From Lanius collurio (lineage: Eukaryota > Chordata > Aves > Passeriformes > Laniidae), in the NCBI GenBank assembly GCA_020086605.1, contig JACBWW010000004.1, positions 22,614,553 through 22,678,552 on the forward strand: DNA of 64,000 bases. Reading direction: 5' to 3'. A model generated the notes under the pieces. The model did no database searches and was not told the DNA's origin. It was given only the letters and a program-made list of their open reading frames with translations. This document shows, one piece after another, positions 27,411-40,087 of the stretch (positions are counted from its first letter, which is position 1; every line of letters begins with the position of its first letter). Position numbers and translations under genes: made by a program.

Positions 27411-30400
27411 TGAGGTTAAAATCACCAGAGATGATCCTGGCCATGCATTTATCCTTTGAGAATAGAAAGCCTATTTGCCTTACTCATCACATCACCATGG
27501 ATTTTGCTGGGAGACACACATCGGCTTAACTGTTTCTTTAGTACTGAGTAACGCTCCTCTAACTTAGGGAAGTGATCCTGTTGGGAAGGTTTGGAGCAAA
27601 TGAAAGAGAAAATAATAGTCTTAATTTTGACTTAATTGCTTGCAAACTAAAGTCAATGAAAATATTTCTCTTCTTCCATTAAAGTGCAGTAAGCTGTCTG
27701 TAGGTCATAGTACTCTGACATAAACCTGGAATCTGCAGGTTTTGCACCTAAACTAACCTATTAAATTTGTCTTCACCTCATTGTAACTAATTAAATTTTC
27801 AAAATTTCCAGGATCACTATATCCAGCTGCCATGCCTTGTGTTACATTAAGGCAATTCTTGCCGTGTATGCTAACAAATTTTCCTATGTCTACTATAGAA
27901 TCTCAAATGTCATAGGCTGGGATGCAACATAGTTGAATATTTCTATTACAGTGTTTTTTCAGTCCACATGTTTAAATGCTGGTTTCTTTATTATGCTTCA
28001 GAACTGGGCAAGATCACAATTTGTATCTTCTGTTTTGGTCAGGGTGTAGTCAAAAAGAATTAAAAATATCTCTGCTCTTTTAGTTAAGAATGGCATGTAA
28101 AAATTACATGAATAAGTGTTGCCAAACAGATGATTGATATGTCTTCATTATAATTTCTTTTTATTTCTAACCACCATTTCCCCCAAGGCAGAAATACCAG
28201 TACTATGGAGATATTTGATGCAAAGCAACCCGTGTACTAACCTTTGATCAGGAAATACGGTGGTTCTTAATTTTATTCTGTATCTCTATAGTTTAATTCA
28301 CTGCAAGTGAAGTGGTGAATTTACAGAACAAACTGCCACACAAATGCTGCCCTGAGTAGGCTGTTCTTTGCAATATTTGAATTAGAAAGGTCACCTGGAT
28401 CCAGAAAGAATGCTTAGAACTTTTGAAATCTTTAGTATCAAAATAAAAGTGTACAATGTATGAAAACACCAGCATCTCAGGTGAGAAGAATCATGTTGGT
28501 ATAAAAGCTACAGTTTCCAAGTGTAGAATATTTACAAGATCTCAAAGAACTATGAAATTATTTCTTTTTCCTTTGCAGAAATATTTTGTATGGGGAAATG
28601 TCTTTAAGTAGACTACAGTTAAGTCCAATCTACTCTTTAGCCAAGATCACCTAATGATACTTTTCAAACTACTTTTTAAATATCAGTTTATCATGAACAG
28701 GCATTAAAATTTGCTACCCATACTTCTTGCTTAAGAGTGATACCTAAGATAAATCCTAACTGGATGAATTTATTGTAAATTATATTACATGCACATACAA
28801 CTGTGATTGTTGAAGTTTATTGATCCTCTGTGAATATTTTTGTCATTAAAAATACATAGCACTGTGGAAAAAGAACAGAATAGGTATGCATATCAATGAA
28901 AATTTATTTAAAGTTTAAAATAAATTTAAGAAATACTTTCGAAATGCCTGTTTAATATTTATGTAGAGCTTTCAGTGCAGTGATACTTAAAAAGAAAATA
29001 TAATTCTAGAGACCCAGCTAAAACTTTGAAACATTTTCAAAATGGTAATAAAACCCTGTCTCTCTTCTGCAAAAAAATCTGTTGGATAACGTTAATGAAC
29101 ATCATGTGATTCCTATCCGTCCAAACATTTGTTATTGTATTCCTGAAAGGAATAAGGGAAGTGGTCTCAGACCATTGCAATGAAACACTTCTGTGGAAAC
29201 AGCTGAACTTTATCCCAGGCAGAATAAACTTTTGACAAAGAGTTCTGGCGGTAATGTAGGACATCAATCTTCATGAACAGTACACAGGATAAATAATCCA
29301 AGTGATATTATTACAAGAAGCACTTTGTGAGTGTTAACTAGAGAATTCAGAGCTTAATCCAGTTTCTTACCATATATTCAACATAAAGATTTAATTTAAT
29401 CTAGTGTTATAGATGAAAATTTAAATATGCCAGACTCAGGAAATATAAAATTGAGGTTCTCACAGACATTGGCATTGAGCCCCTTTGCAGAGGCATTGAA
29501 TTTTATTAGATCAATGCTGTAAGGATACGCTGCTGGCTACAATGCAGTTAAGTGACAGGTGCTGTGAAAACCATAAAATTCAAGTTCCCAGCTTCCCCAC
29601 ACTTTTTTCATATCCTCTTGAATTAACATAAATATTTGTAACGAATATAATATATGGCATTCTACACTGAATTATTTTGGCTTTTGGAAAAACAGATAAT
29701 CTTTCATTGGAAAGTACCTATGTAATCTACCAACTACTGACTCAATTTAATGACGTGCTATATATTAAATGTACTTCGAATCTTTATCTAAATAACTGAT
29801 ATTTTCAGTTCCTGGTTTGTATGGTTTGTCTATTGCAAAATGCTTAAAAAGGTAATGTATTCTAAACTTTAATTGAAATTTCTGAGGAGGGGGGCTTTGG
29901 GTTGATTGAAATGAGAAAAAAATGTTTTCTGATAATTCACTTCTCTCTTTTTCCTTCAAGGTCCCCAGAGTTTCCAGTAGAGCTTTATACCTGTATGCTT
30001 CATATTTGCTTATTTTGAGATACCATGTTGCTGGTTGAGAACTCATAATTTATGAAACTTAACTGAATGTATTTAAGTGTTGTGGTGAATACAGAGAAGG
30101 AACCTTATGATGAGAAACAGCTGCAAGGGTCTACAGTGCACAAAGATCAATCACCCTAATATTAAAGATGTGACTCACTGAAAAAATATAATTAACTATT
30201 TCCTAAATCACATCACCTGAGATTAGGTCAAAGTAATACAGACTGGCTGTTTCATGATCCCCTGACCCCAAATGTCATTGCTGCAATTAATATGGATCAG
30301 TCAAACAGGACCACCTAGAATCTTAATGAACCTCGCTTTGGACAAATGCTTGTTCTTTGCGGTGTCTGTGAGGACTTTCACATGAAGGGAGATAAAGAAT

Positions 30401-30550
30401 TACCTAAAACTACTATTTAATCAAATTTCTTACATCAGGTTTATTATAAAGATCCAACTTGTAACACATTTATGCAGACATTTATAAAGAGCTCCCTGCA
30501 ACGCTGTGTGCTCAAGTGTGAAGGGAAAGAAGCAGCTGAAGGTTTGCCCC

Positions 30551-30551
<1 letters not shown>

Positions 30552-30590
<39 letters not shown>
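30552..30590. repeat. (CA)n microsatellite, about 19 uninterrupted dinucleotides
   Basis: A perfect alternating AC tract of 39 bases. Two overlapping reading frames cross it (a Thr-His repeat on plus and a Cys-Val repeat on minus) and are artefacts of the repeat. A perfect tract of this length is likely to vary in length between individuals. Confidence 0.97.
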
Positions 30591-30592
<2 letters not shown>

Positions 30593-33163
30593 CTCCTCCT
30601 CAGAGGAGAGCATCTTCTTCATCTTCTTTTTTTCTAGGCAGGAGGCAGGTGGGGGGTAAGTGGTTATTGAGTTAATTTGATATTGGTCATATCTAAATTC
30701 AATTCCCTGCTCTATTACAGAACAATGTGGTCCATAATTCATGAGAAATTGTCTCAGCTGTAAAGCACAGTGCACTGGTATAAAATTCAGCTTTAAATAA
30801 ATTAATTTGTGTCTCTAGCTGGCTAACTGCAAAAGTATAAATCTTACATGTATATTATGTTTAAATCAAGACTGCATACCTTTGTTTTCACAAAGTATCA
30901 TGAATTAAAAATAAGCTTTATTCTATAGCACACAACATGGAAATAGTAGTCTTGCTTTGCTTTGCACAGCTGTAGTAAAAATATAGTTCAAAATCAGCGG
31001 TGTATTCACATGGCAGAGGACGAACACATAGAACTCCTGTTTGGAAGATATCCACATACAAGTCTGTTGACTTTCTTTGTGGAAATCCAAGGGGAAAAAT
31101 GAAAAAATGTGACTTATCTCTGTGTTTGATTTCCACATGCAGTTTTTTTTTTATACTTTCTTTTTTTTTTTTTTTCCTAAAAAATCTTTTATTTTGGATA
31201 ATATAAACCATGATCAAGATCAGATTAATTATGCATTTTTTACCTTCTTCTGTTTGTCCATCTATACTTGTCTAATTTCACATTGCTACATCCTTTTACA
31301 TCCCCAAAAAACATTATTCTAATCAAGTTACTTTTAAGACTGTCTTCACTTGTGTTATCATGTCAAGATCCATTAAACTTAAGCATAATCAAACACAATT
31401 AGAAATCTGTTTGAAATGCCTTTCTACCCTATTTTATGATTCCCTTGTCAATATAACCCAGGGTGACAATGCTGCAGCATTGTGTAGAGCTTCATATTGA
31501 GATGTTTGTCTATTATGACAGGGAAAAAATACATCTTTTTCTCCCTGTGATTAAGCTTAAATGAAAGGGCCTTTTATTACTTGAAGAAGTTCCCCAACTA
31601 AGTCTTCTTTATGTGTAGTTTTTTGGTTTTTTTTTAATATTGGAGTAAGATACAAGAAGAGAGGTTTTGTTTCCTGCATGTATTTAGTTCTGTGATGTTA
31701 TCCTAAATATACATGTGATGCAATTGGCATAAGAGTGAACTTTCATTATTTCCAAGGCTTGTATGGAACAAGTTTTCACACTCATACAGCACATATTGTG
31801 TTTACCAGTCTTATTAGTTGAAAGTTAAAATGAAATGTTTCTTAATTTGAACCCCACACTGAAAAGCTATGATAAGGTAAAGTTAACATTGCTAGGCAGT
31901 GGCTGTAAATGAAGGGAAAATATAATTTTAATTATCTTAGAACAGAGTCTATTTAACTGTTAGGGTCAAGTTTTTAAATCTGAACATTCTCAAGTAAGAA
32001 ACTATGATGTATAACTGTAGTACTCCTTGCAATAAATTTCTTTTCGGTGAATCTTCTCTCTTTCCATTTTTACCTTCCTCTCTTCTATAAGTTCCTTGTG
32101 ATCCCCTGCATAATTACATTCCTTCATCCTCTCTCCTCCTGTGTAAAATACTAGGTTCCCCCCTAATGTTATTTTCAGCTCTGGCTTTTCAGTGTCATGC
32201 AGTGAAACCAAAGCAGCAGCAGTAACCAACATCAATAAATATTAAAAGATCAATGATAATTTAGGTAAGAAATCTGTTGGTTCTCTATTCCTATAGGCAG
32301 TCTTTCTTAACTCATTAAATCATTACAAGTGAGGAAACTTGCACTTAATACAGGCACAGTGTTTATTGATTGTCTTATATCTTTGTCTCAACAATCCCAC
32401 TTGTTTTACCTGGACCTGTGTGTGGTCTTATTATTCATGCAAAAATAATTAAATAATTTAGGTTAACCCTAATTCAATTTATTCAGATTACATTGGACAA
32501 AAAATGATGTTGTAAATACATAAATATCAAATAAAAATATCAAACCACATAAAAGTATGTTAAAACTAGTCATAGAGGGACTAATCAACCTGGCAAGCTG
32601 AGTTAGCATATTTTTAAATATCAGAGCAGAAAGTCAGTAATCATTTCAGACATATCTAGCAGTTAGATAAATTTCTAGCTCAATTTTAAATCTGCTTGTA
32701 AACCTGTGTCCTTTCTGTACTACCAGACATTGCTCAGCTCACAAATAAGACACTGTTATCCTTACTTTCTCTTGGCCACTCTGCTTGTTCTCTGCCTTGG
32801 CTCCATAAGCTTTAGACACAACTGTTGATGGATAGTTAACAGACTTTTTCTTCAGGCTGTATCCACTCACAGAAATACTATTACAATGACACCTATTCCT
32901 ACAGGTCAAAATCATGCATCAATTACACCACACATATCTGATTCTGCAGCAGCAGTACTTTCATTCCCATGACCTGATGAAGGTCCCTTTTGAACTGATG
33001 AAGAACTTCAATGATAATGACAAAGAGACCTGGACAGTAGCCACAAAAATATTAGTATTAAGTAATAGTATAATGCCCTCTTGATGTGTAAAAGAACAAA
33101 GTTTGTAAGTTGGTTATGTTTGTATGTATTAATTAGTGAATAGTACTTCAAGAAATTTGCTAC

Positions 33164-33206
<43 letters not shown>
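33164..33206. repeat. (AAT)n microsatellite, about 14 perfect units
   Basis: Forty-three bases of uninterrupted AAT trinucleotide repeat in AT-rich sequence. It is likely to be polymorphic in length. Confidence 0.97.
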
Positions 33207-33207
<1 letters not shown>

Positions 33208-36200
33208 CCTAAAATATTGTAAAATTGATTTTCAATAGCATACATATTTTACTAGTGGGATTATCAATCTAGTTTGAAGAAAATTACCAAAATGCAGCAA
33301 ACACACTAGATGCTTATTGAAAATTATGCCCAGCTAAAAAGTGAAAATCGTGCAATAATTTCTGAAGAGGAAATGCTTATTATATACGATTAGAAAGTAT
33401 ATAGCTCTTGGATCCATAAATGTCAGGTCACTGTAGAATTTTAAGACAGTACCATTCAGGACTGTTTAGTAAAATGGGGTTATGTAAGTGATAAAAGAAG
33501 TGTCCTTCACACAGGATACTCTACTCAGAAATCACCTAAGACGTAGCATTAAGAAATTACTGAATTAAACCTGTGCTGTATCTTTCTTTAGGCACAATGA
33601 CTACCTCACTTCAGTATCCTCAGAATGGGAAGAGTGTCTCAGCAGTTTTTAGCAGCAATAACCATCTTGTTCGAGGCATACTGTGCTCCTAAGAACCAGA
33701 GAGCCAGTGAGGACAATTTGTACGAATATGCACAAGCAATGCCAAGATACTCATGCTTATGTGAATGTATCAGTTATTCTACCATCAAGCCATAACAGAG
33801 CCTGTCCTATCCCAGAATTTTTTCAAGTATTGTGAGGTCAGTTCGGTGCACAGAGAATAAAGGAAACCAAAACACCTTTTCCCTCTCAAAGCAGAATACC
33901 TTTTGCTCAAAGAAACATAGTATGCAGATATTTGGCATAAAAATGCTTTATCCCGCAATATTTCAGATTCTATTTTATTGTTATCTACCATGGATGTCCA
34001 TGATCCATTTGCCTAGTGGTATGCCTCCATAGTCAGCAAACAGTTTTGCCAGCCTGAACTAGACCTTTACTTCCATTTCCAAGATATAAAAAGAGAAAAA
34101 AACTATGACATTTTTTGTGATCCATTTATAAAAAATACTACATTGAGTTGTATCAGATTTTTAAACTTGAATTTTAAATTCTTAAGCTTACTGTTTTTTA
34201 ATGTTTTGTCCTAACTATCTATTTTTAACATAAAGTCATGGAGCATAATACTCCTTTCCTTTTAGAAATGATGAAGCATTTTCAACAATTGGAAACATTC
34301 TTTAAAAAAAACCCAACAAAACCAAAACAACAAACAAAAAATTTGGGAGATTTACCGACAGGATTCATAACAACCATTTAGATCTTGAAATATTATCATT
34401 TTCTCACAGACATAAGTAGCTTATGGGGAAATCCCTAACCAGTTGTACAGCTAATATCCGCTTCTTCTCTCCAAATAAATACCCAGGAACTTATCTGTGA
34501 AGCTATGTTGTGAGTATTTCAGATATCAGCTCCATTTTACTTATCAGTTCAGCCCTAACACAATACCAACTCCAGATTCAGTGACATTTGCATTTCCAAC
34601 TCTAGAATCCTTCCACTATCCATCGTAGTCTACACATTTCTTCCCAAATTTCATTCCATGTACTTACCATTCAGTTTTACTCTTTTTTCCTTGGTTAATT
34701 AGTTTTCAATGCTCTGGTTTTGTTTCAGGGGAGAAATTACAGGAGCATGCAGTCTACTTTAAACATCATTTCAGCACCTGAAAACATCAGAAAGAAAAAA
34801 GGTTTTCACTTTGGTAGACCTGTCTTTAATAAGGCATATTTTACTGCTTAGCAAGAAAGCAAATAACACAGTCTGTACTCGACTGTAGAAACAAGATACG
34901 TTCGCTTACTCTTGACATAAACAGATTTAGCTGAATGTTCAATGTTAAAATCTAAGTCTATATAAAGAATATGTAAACCACCTCTAGACATGAGAGCTAT
35001 TTCTTGTAAAATTTGAGGTTTCTGCTCTAGCACAGAGGTGTGTGAGTAGATTGAGAATGTGTTAGATGAAAGAAATGGAACAATTTTAGTGTCAGAATGC
35101 AAAAATGGGTGTTGGCCTGATTCAGCAATGACGTACCTTTGCCTACTTTAACATTTGATCTGTTGCACATAGAAGAGATAAATTTTCAAGGATGAAAAAC
35201 TGTTATCTTCAGCAGTGGCTTGGAAAGTAAACTCTTCTGCAGGCTTCTGCTCTGTGTTTAACTGCTTATGGAGTCCAGCACAAGTGCACATGTGAAAGTG
35301 ACCTAAGGCACAAAGGATTTAAGCCAGATCACTTTCTTCCTAGACAGCTGAAGCTTTCCTTCTGAGAAAAGATACATTACTTACAAGGGAGAAAGAAAAA
35401 ATTATTATCTTTACATCTTTGAATTCATGTGGTCTGTCTTTTCTGGATCTCATTAGGAACACACCAAACAGCTAAAGGCAGATGTCTTCCATGCTTACCT
35501 TGGGAAAGCAAAGAAGTTACCACAGTACTGAGCCCAAAAAGCTTGTGAGTAAACATTCACTCTAAACTTGCAAACATCAGAAAAGGTTACCTGTCACTTT
35601 CATGGCTTATTCATTCTAATGACTACTTGTTTTCACAGTTAAGATTTGAACTGTATTTTCAGTCTCACTTTCTATCTAGTTCCCAGCGACTGCTTCTTCT
35701 TACTCTTTATTTGCTTCTCTTCTATTATTTTCCCCTTGCCAAGATACACTATACTATTGAGCATATTGCCAAGCAACCTATTTTCAAAATAGTGATCACA
35801 GAATGAGATATGATATTCCACTATCTGCCTCACAAAACCAATAGTAAACATCTCACTGTAATCACCTGTGTTCTACTCTCCTTGTAAACATACAGGAACT
35901 AAATTTTAGGTCAACAACTTCAACCAAGAAACTACCACCAAGAAATTGACTTACAGAATGCTCTCCATTGCTTAGACATATTCTGCATCAGTCTTTGCTG
36001 GCTGTTTGTTCGTTTTTTAACTAAAACATATGTGCCATAAAATTGTTTCTGTTGAAAAGATGGAAGATAAATGGACAACTGTCTGTTCAAAAAAGGACGA
36101 TTTACATCACAGATAGAGAAAAGCAAAAAGGAACAAAAACTTTATGAAGGGGATGTTACTCCCAATGAATAAAACAGAATTCCATCTATACAATGCAGAA

Positions 36201-38436
36201 AGCTGAAAGAACAGAAGATCACAGGTTCAGAAACACACCAAGCTGGAGGGTCAAGTATACAATGCATGAGAACATAGAAAGACCACTATTCACCCTTAAT
36301 AGTCTGGCAATGTAGAGCAATTAGAAGTAACATTACAGAAATTGTACCTTGAGGGCAGCTTGAAGATGCTTTCATAATGTGATGTTACAGTGACATCCTC
36401 TGCTGACTGCCCTCTTCCTGTACATGGCCAGATGCATAAACTGTGTAACCACGTGTAGCAAACCCATTTTTCCTCCTGCAACTTCATGTTCTGCTCAATT
36501 GATCTGTACAGGTGCAGAGAAAACTAAACTTCCAGTGGTTTTTCCACCCGTGCATGTACAGATTAGCAACCAGGCATGCACACTGTATGAGGTCAGATAC
36601 TGCTGAGAACGATTTTTGTCTTTCCCTGGCATCAGCACAACAATCCCTCGATCTGGAAGGATCATGAAATAGATGGCATTTCATAAGTACAACAGGCCAG
36701 GTTGTACTCAGGATCACATCATGTGGTGCAACTGAATCCTTTTATAAATGGCATTTGTACATGGCTGGCTGACACAGCGCAGAAGAAATCCTGCCCTATT
36801 CTGATTACAAAGGTGTATTCAACACAGCTGCCACACTTAACAAACAACTCAGCAATCTATAAATTTAAAAAAAGACTGCAACTTTTCTTTTTGAAGAAAA
36901 AGTTGTGTCTGTACAGAGGCTGTGGAGCTGCAGGGAAGTCATGACATATCAGCTCTATCACTTGATTTCACATACATGAGAAAACCAAGGACAGGTGATT
37001 CTCAATATTGTTACTGCTACCTTTGCTCTGGTTATCTGATGAATTGAAAAATGGCTCTGACATGAATGAGTGGTTTAGGCTGCTTAAAGAATTTCCATCA
37101 AACGCATCAGCAAAAGTAGGTTTGATAAGAATTTGTAAAAGCACAACTTTAAGTCTGAGGGCAAGGTTCACTCTGTTACTTACTGTATGGATGAAACATA
37201 CAAAGGAAAATTGATTTAGAATCGAGCTACAATGAAGTCACAAAAGTGTAAGGGAGACCCTTCCGTTGAGTGCTTTAGTTATTCTTTTATATTCTTTAAG
37301 ATATGAGCCATATCTGAATCAAAGATTTGAACTAGCCATGCCTAAGCTCTCACTGGGAGTTTAGGAAGTAAGAGGGTCCACTCTGAACCTCAAATTCAAC
37401 AATTAAGCAGGGCTGCCTGATTTTCTAATATGTTTCTCTAGTATGTTTCTTCTATGTTAACTCCTGTACAGAAGAGCTGGCTAGGCCACGGGATCATGGG
37501 AAGCTTGCAGTACTTCCCAAGCTGGAAATCAGCTGACAACAGTAAAATGGGTCCTACTAACACAGAATCAAAATAAAACAACGCTGCAGATGTAAATGTT
37601 GGTCAAAAAAAAGCAATTTGCAATGAAACAAGTTGTAAACCAGATCAACTACTGAATTTTCAAACATACACGTAGTAGTCATCCCCACAGGTGCCACATA
37701 CACCTAGCTTAACAGTTTTTCCGCTGGTACTTAAAACACTCACAGCTCACATTTCCACTGCCCTTGCACATCTTCAAGAGAAGTTTTTTTAGACTAAATG
37801 TTGCCTTGCCATGAGTGGTGCTTGTGCAAATGTGTGGACTTTGCACCGATCCCAAGAGTTGGGAAGTGTAACTCATCCTGGTTTTGGGTGGCAGGGTGCT
37901 CCTCCATAACACAGACTGTACCTGAAACTGGAAGCAGTTTTAGAGAAGAGATGGGTGCGACCCGTCCTTTACTTCTTCCCAAAACCCGCGGCGACTGCTG
38001 GAGGTGGAGGCACGATGCTGACTGCATCGAGGCCAGGCAGAAGACTCGGAGCCAGATGGGAGCTCCCGCATCCCTGGCACGACTTTACGTCCTCGGGGGC
38101 AGCTGCTGCCTTGCCCGGGAGAGGCCACCGTACTGCCTGCCAGGCAGGGAAATCCCCGAGTCTCCTCCACCTGCCTCTTAAGGTACTGGCCAACGGGAAT
38201 CACGGGGGACGAGGAGGCTCTCACCCCTGCGAGCACCGCAGCCGCAACCCACTGACTGGCCCAGGTGGGGAGACCAGAGCCGGATCAGCCCAGCTCCGCC
38301 ACGGGGAACCAGCCGACCCCGCTGCGCTCCCTCCTGCGCAGGCCGCCTGGCCGGGACGCGGCCGCCGTTTGGTGGCGGAGCGGCGCGGCGCGGCCCGGCC
38401 CAGCTGGGCGCGGGCCCGTCCGCTAGGACTGTCACA

Positions 38437-38811
38437 NNNNNNNNNNNNNNNNNNNNNNNNNNNNNNNNNNNNNNNNNNNNNNNNNNNNNNNNNNNNNNNN
38501 NNNNNNNNNNNNNNNNNNNNNNNNNNNNNNNNNNNNNNNNNNNNNNNNNNNNNNNNNNNNNNNNNNNNNNNNNNNNNNNNNNNNNNNNNNNNNNNNNNNN
38601 NNNNNNNNNNNNNNNNNNNNNNNNNNNNNNNNNNNNNNNNNNNNNNNNNNNNNNNNNNNNNNNNNNNNNNNNNNNNNNNNNNNNNNNNNNNNNNNNNNNN
38701 NNNNNNNNNNNNNNNNNNNNNNNNNNNNNNNNNNNNNNNNNNNNNNNNNNNNNNNNNNNNNNNNNNNNNNNNNNNNNNNNNNNNNNNNNNNNNNNNNNNN
38801 NNNNNNNNNNN
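38437..38811. other. Assembly gap (375 N) inside the CpG island
   Basis: An unbroken run of N replaces the core of the island. Both flanks are extremely GC-rich, the usual reason short reads fail in avian promoters. The real missing length is unknown, so frames of 376 codons (37955-39085, plus) and 264 codons (38178-38972, minus) that span it are not evidence of a gene. Confidence 0.99.
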
Positions 38812-38830
38812 TGCCGCCCGGCCGGGCCGT

Positions 38831-38859
38831 GGGGGCGGGCGCTGCGCCGGGGACAGGGG
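38831..38859 (+). promoter_or_regulatory. GC box plus potential G-quadruplex at the gap edge
   Basis: The plus strand has G5-C-G3, then nine bases, then G4-ACA-G4. Spacers of 1, 9 and 3 bases make it a near-canonical quadruplex, with one loop longer than the usual limit of 7. The first part (GGGGGCGGGC) is an Sp1/KLF-type GC box. It lies about 20 bases from the N run. Confidence 0.5.
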
Positions 38860-38927
38860 AGCGCGGTGCGGGTGGCGCTGGGGGCCAGCCCCGGGAGCTG
38901 GCAGGTGGTCGCGGAGCGCCAGGGGAC

Positions 38928-38936
38928 TGAGTCAGC
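38928..38936. promoter_or_regulatory. AP-1 / NF-E2 (antioxidant-response type) core site
   Basis: TGAGTCAGC contains the exact AP-1 TRE heptamer TGAGTCA and also fits the TGAnnnnGC core bound by NRF2-small MAF dimers. Its position inside a CpG island gives it more weight than a random match, but a single short motif is not proof of use. Confidence 0.4.
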
Positions 38937-38973
38937 CCTGGCTGGCGGCTGCTGCTGGCCGCGGCGGGTCACT

Positions 38974-38986
38974 GGGCGGGCGGGGG
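38974..38986 (+). promoter_or_regulatory. GC box cluster (Sp1/KLF-type)
   Basis: GGGCGGGCGGGGG gives two overlapping GC boxes on the plus strand about 140 bases right of the first. GC boxes are the usual basal elements of TATA-less island promoters. Confidence 0.45.
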
Positions 38987-40074
38987 TGGCAAAAGCCTCC
39001 GGAGAGGCACCATTGTCAGGCGCAGTTCACCTGCGCTTCGGTAAAACTCGCTCAGCACGCCGAAATCCACCGGGCTTCTGCCTGAGCCACCGCTGCCTTT
39101 GCCTTTTACGATTTCTCTGTTTTAACAATCGTGTTGTATAATAAAGTTTTATTCTATCCGTATTTATTGTGTGAAAGACCCAGGTAAAAATATCAAAGTG
39201 ATTGCAAAGGAGAAAAAAAGCCAGCCTAAATATTCAGGATCATTATAATTGAAAAAAATTGTCTTCCTCTTCCCCCTTGTTTTTACCGAGGTAAAATAAT
39301 TTCAGGCGGGAGGTTTTCTTTTTTTTTTCTTTTTTTTTAAAGTAGATTGCTTTGCCTTACATTTCTTTGTAGATCATGAATCTGGACTTCACTAAATAGT
39401 GGAACTTCTTTTTTGTTAAAGAGCAACTGATGAAGTGTTTTTTAAAAAAAGTATAAAATATGCATCCTTTATCCTAAGTTTTGCATTCATTATAGTTTAA
39501 GAAATGGCTACTTGCTTTTTTAAAATAGATTTTGTAGAAAGGTGTACCATTTCAGGTTACCATATTTGTTTTCAAAGCTAGGCCAACACTTGTCACCTGG
39601 TCACATATATGTCTGAAACAGCTTGAATACTTTTCATATTTCACCATTCAGAAATTATTGTGCTAGCAAGAATGAAAATGCTAAGATTGTTGTATTCATT
39701 GTTTCTATTTACTGTTCTCAAGTAGTTAATTAATTTAATAGGCTTACTATTGACTTGATTTTAAACCTCATTTCCTAACACTGTACCATTGTGTAAAGAA
39801 AACTAAATGTGCTGGCCTGTTCTCAAAAAGTCAAACTTACTTTAGTGAGTACTGACATAAAAATTTTGAACACCTTGTTGCAGTTTCTTAACTGCATAAA
39901 AGAGAACACCATTTAGCTGCTTCTCTGCAGGGCATGCTTGAATGAGGAACTTTCCTCTAGTCACAGTTCTCAAAGCTGAAATATCTGCTTTCCCAAGGCT
40001 GTTGAGCGGGAAGTGGCTCAAAGAAAGGGAAAACTGGAAGAATGATAGGCTTTGGTTTGTTTGTTTTTACTTTC

Positions 40075-40087
40075 TTTTTTTTTTTTT
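40075..40087. repeat. T13 homopolymer run
   Basis: Thirteen consecutive T with no recognised element next to it. Confidence 0.85.

Larger units (their letters stand above)
27411..37955. other. AT-rich noncoding DNA, no gene seen
   Basis: This stretch contains the (CA)n and (AAT)n microsatellites and T-rich tracts at about 31141-31177, but no supportable exon or transposable element. Sequence from about 36,400 is less AT-biased as the island is approached, and may include distal promoter DNA, but no motif there is distinctive enough to call. Confidence 0.5.
37956..39090. promoter_or_regulatory. CpG island, probable gene promoter / first-exon region
   Basis: Composition changes sharply from AT-rich to strongly GC-rich with undepleted CpG. 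In the roughly 270 bases right of the N run I count about 30 CpG dinucleotides, whereas whole lines of flanking DNA have none. GC boxes occur at 38831-38840 and 38974-38986, an AP-1/NF-E2-type site at 38928-38936, and a partial NRF1-like 'ctgcgcagg' at about 38333-38341; there is no TATA box or CCAAT box. In vertebrates such islands mark promoters of housekeeping or developmental genes. The direction of transcription is not settled: a candidate plus-strand donor (CAG|GTAAAA, intron from 39184) lies just right of the island, and a candidate minus-strand donor (GTGAGA, intron from 38224 downward) lies in its left half. No translated frame resembles a known protein, and the first coding exon may be hidden in the N run. 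Confidence 0.85.

Noticed and set aside
30472..30775. Overlapping frames encoding Thr-His and Cys-Val repeats
   Set aside because: They are translations of the (CA)n microsatellite.
37498..37518. Short inverted repeat GGGAAG...CTTCCC
   Set aside because: A six-base stem is expected many times by chance in a window this size.
38178..38972. 264-codon minus-strand open frame over the CpG island
   Set aside because: Same reason: it owes its length to the N run, and overlapping frames on the other strand are equally open.
37955..39085. 376-codon plus-strand open frame over the CpG island
   Set aside because: About 125 codons are N and so cannot contain a stop. The readable ends are arginine/glycine/alanine-rich, as expected of any frame in GC-rich DNA, and match no family I recognise.
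39140..39145. AATAAA hexamer just right of the island
   Set aside because: The hexamer is common in AT-rich DNA. A polyadenylation signal directly after a promoter would need transcript evidence, and there is no clear GT-rich downstream element.
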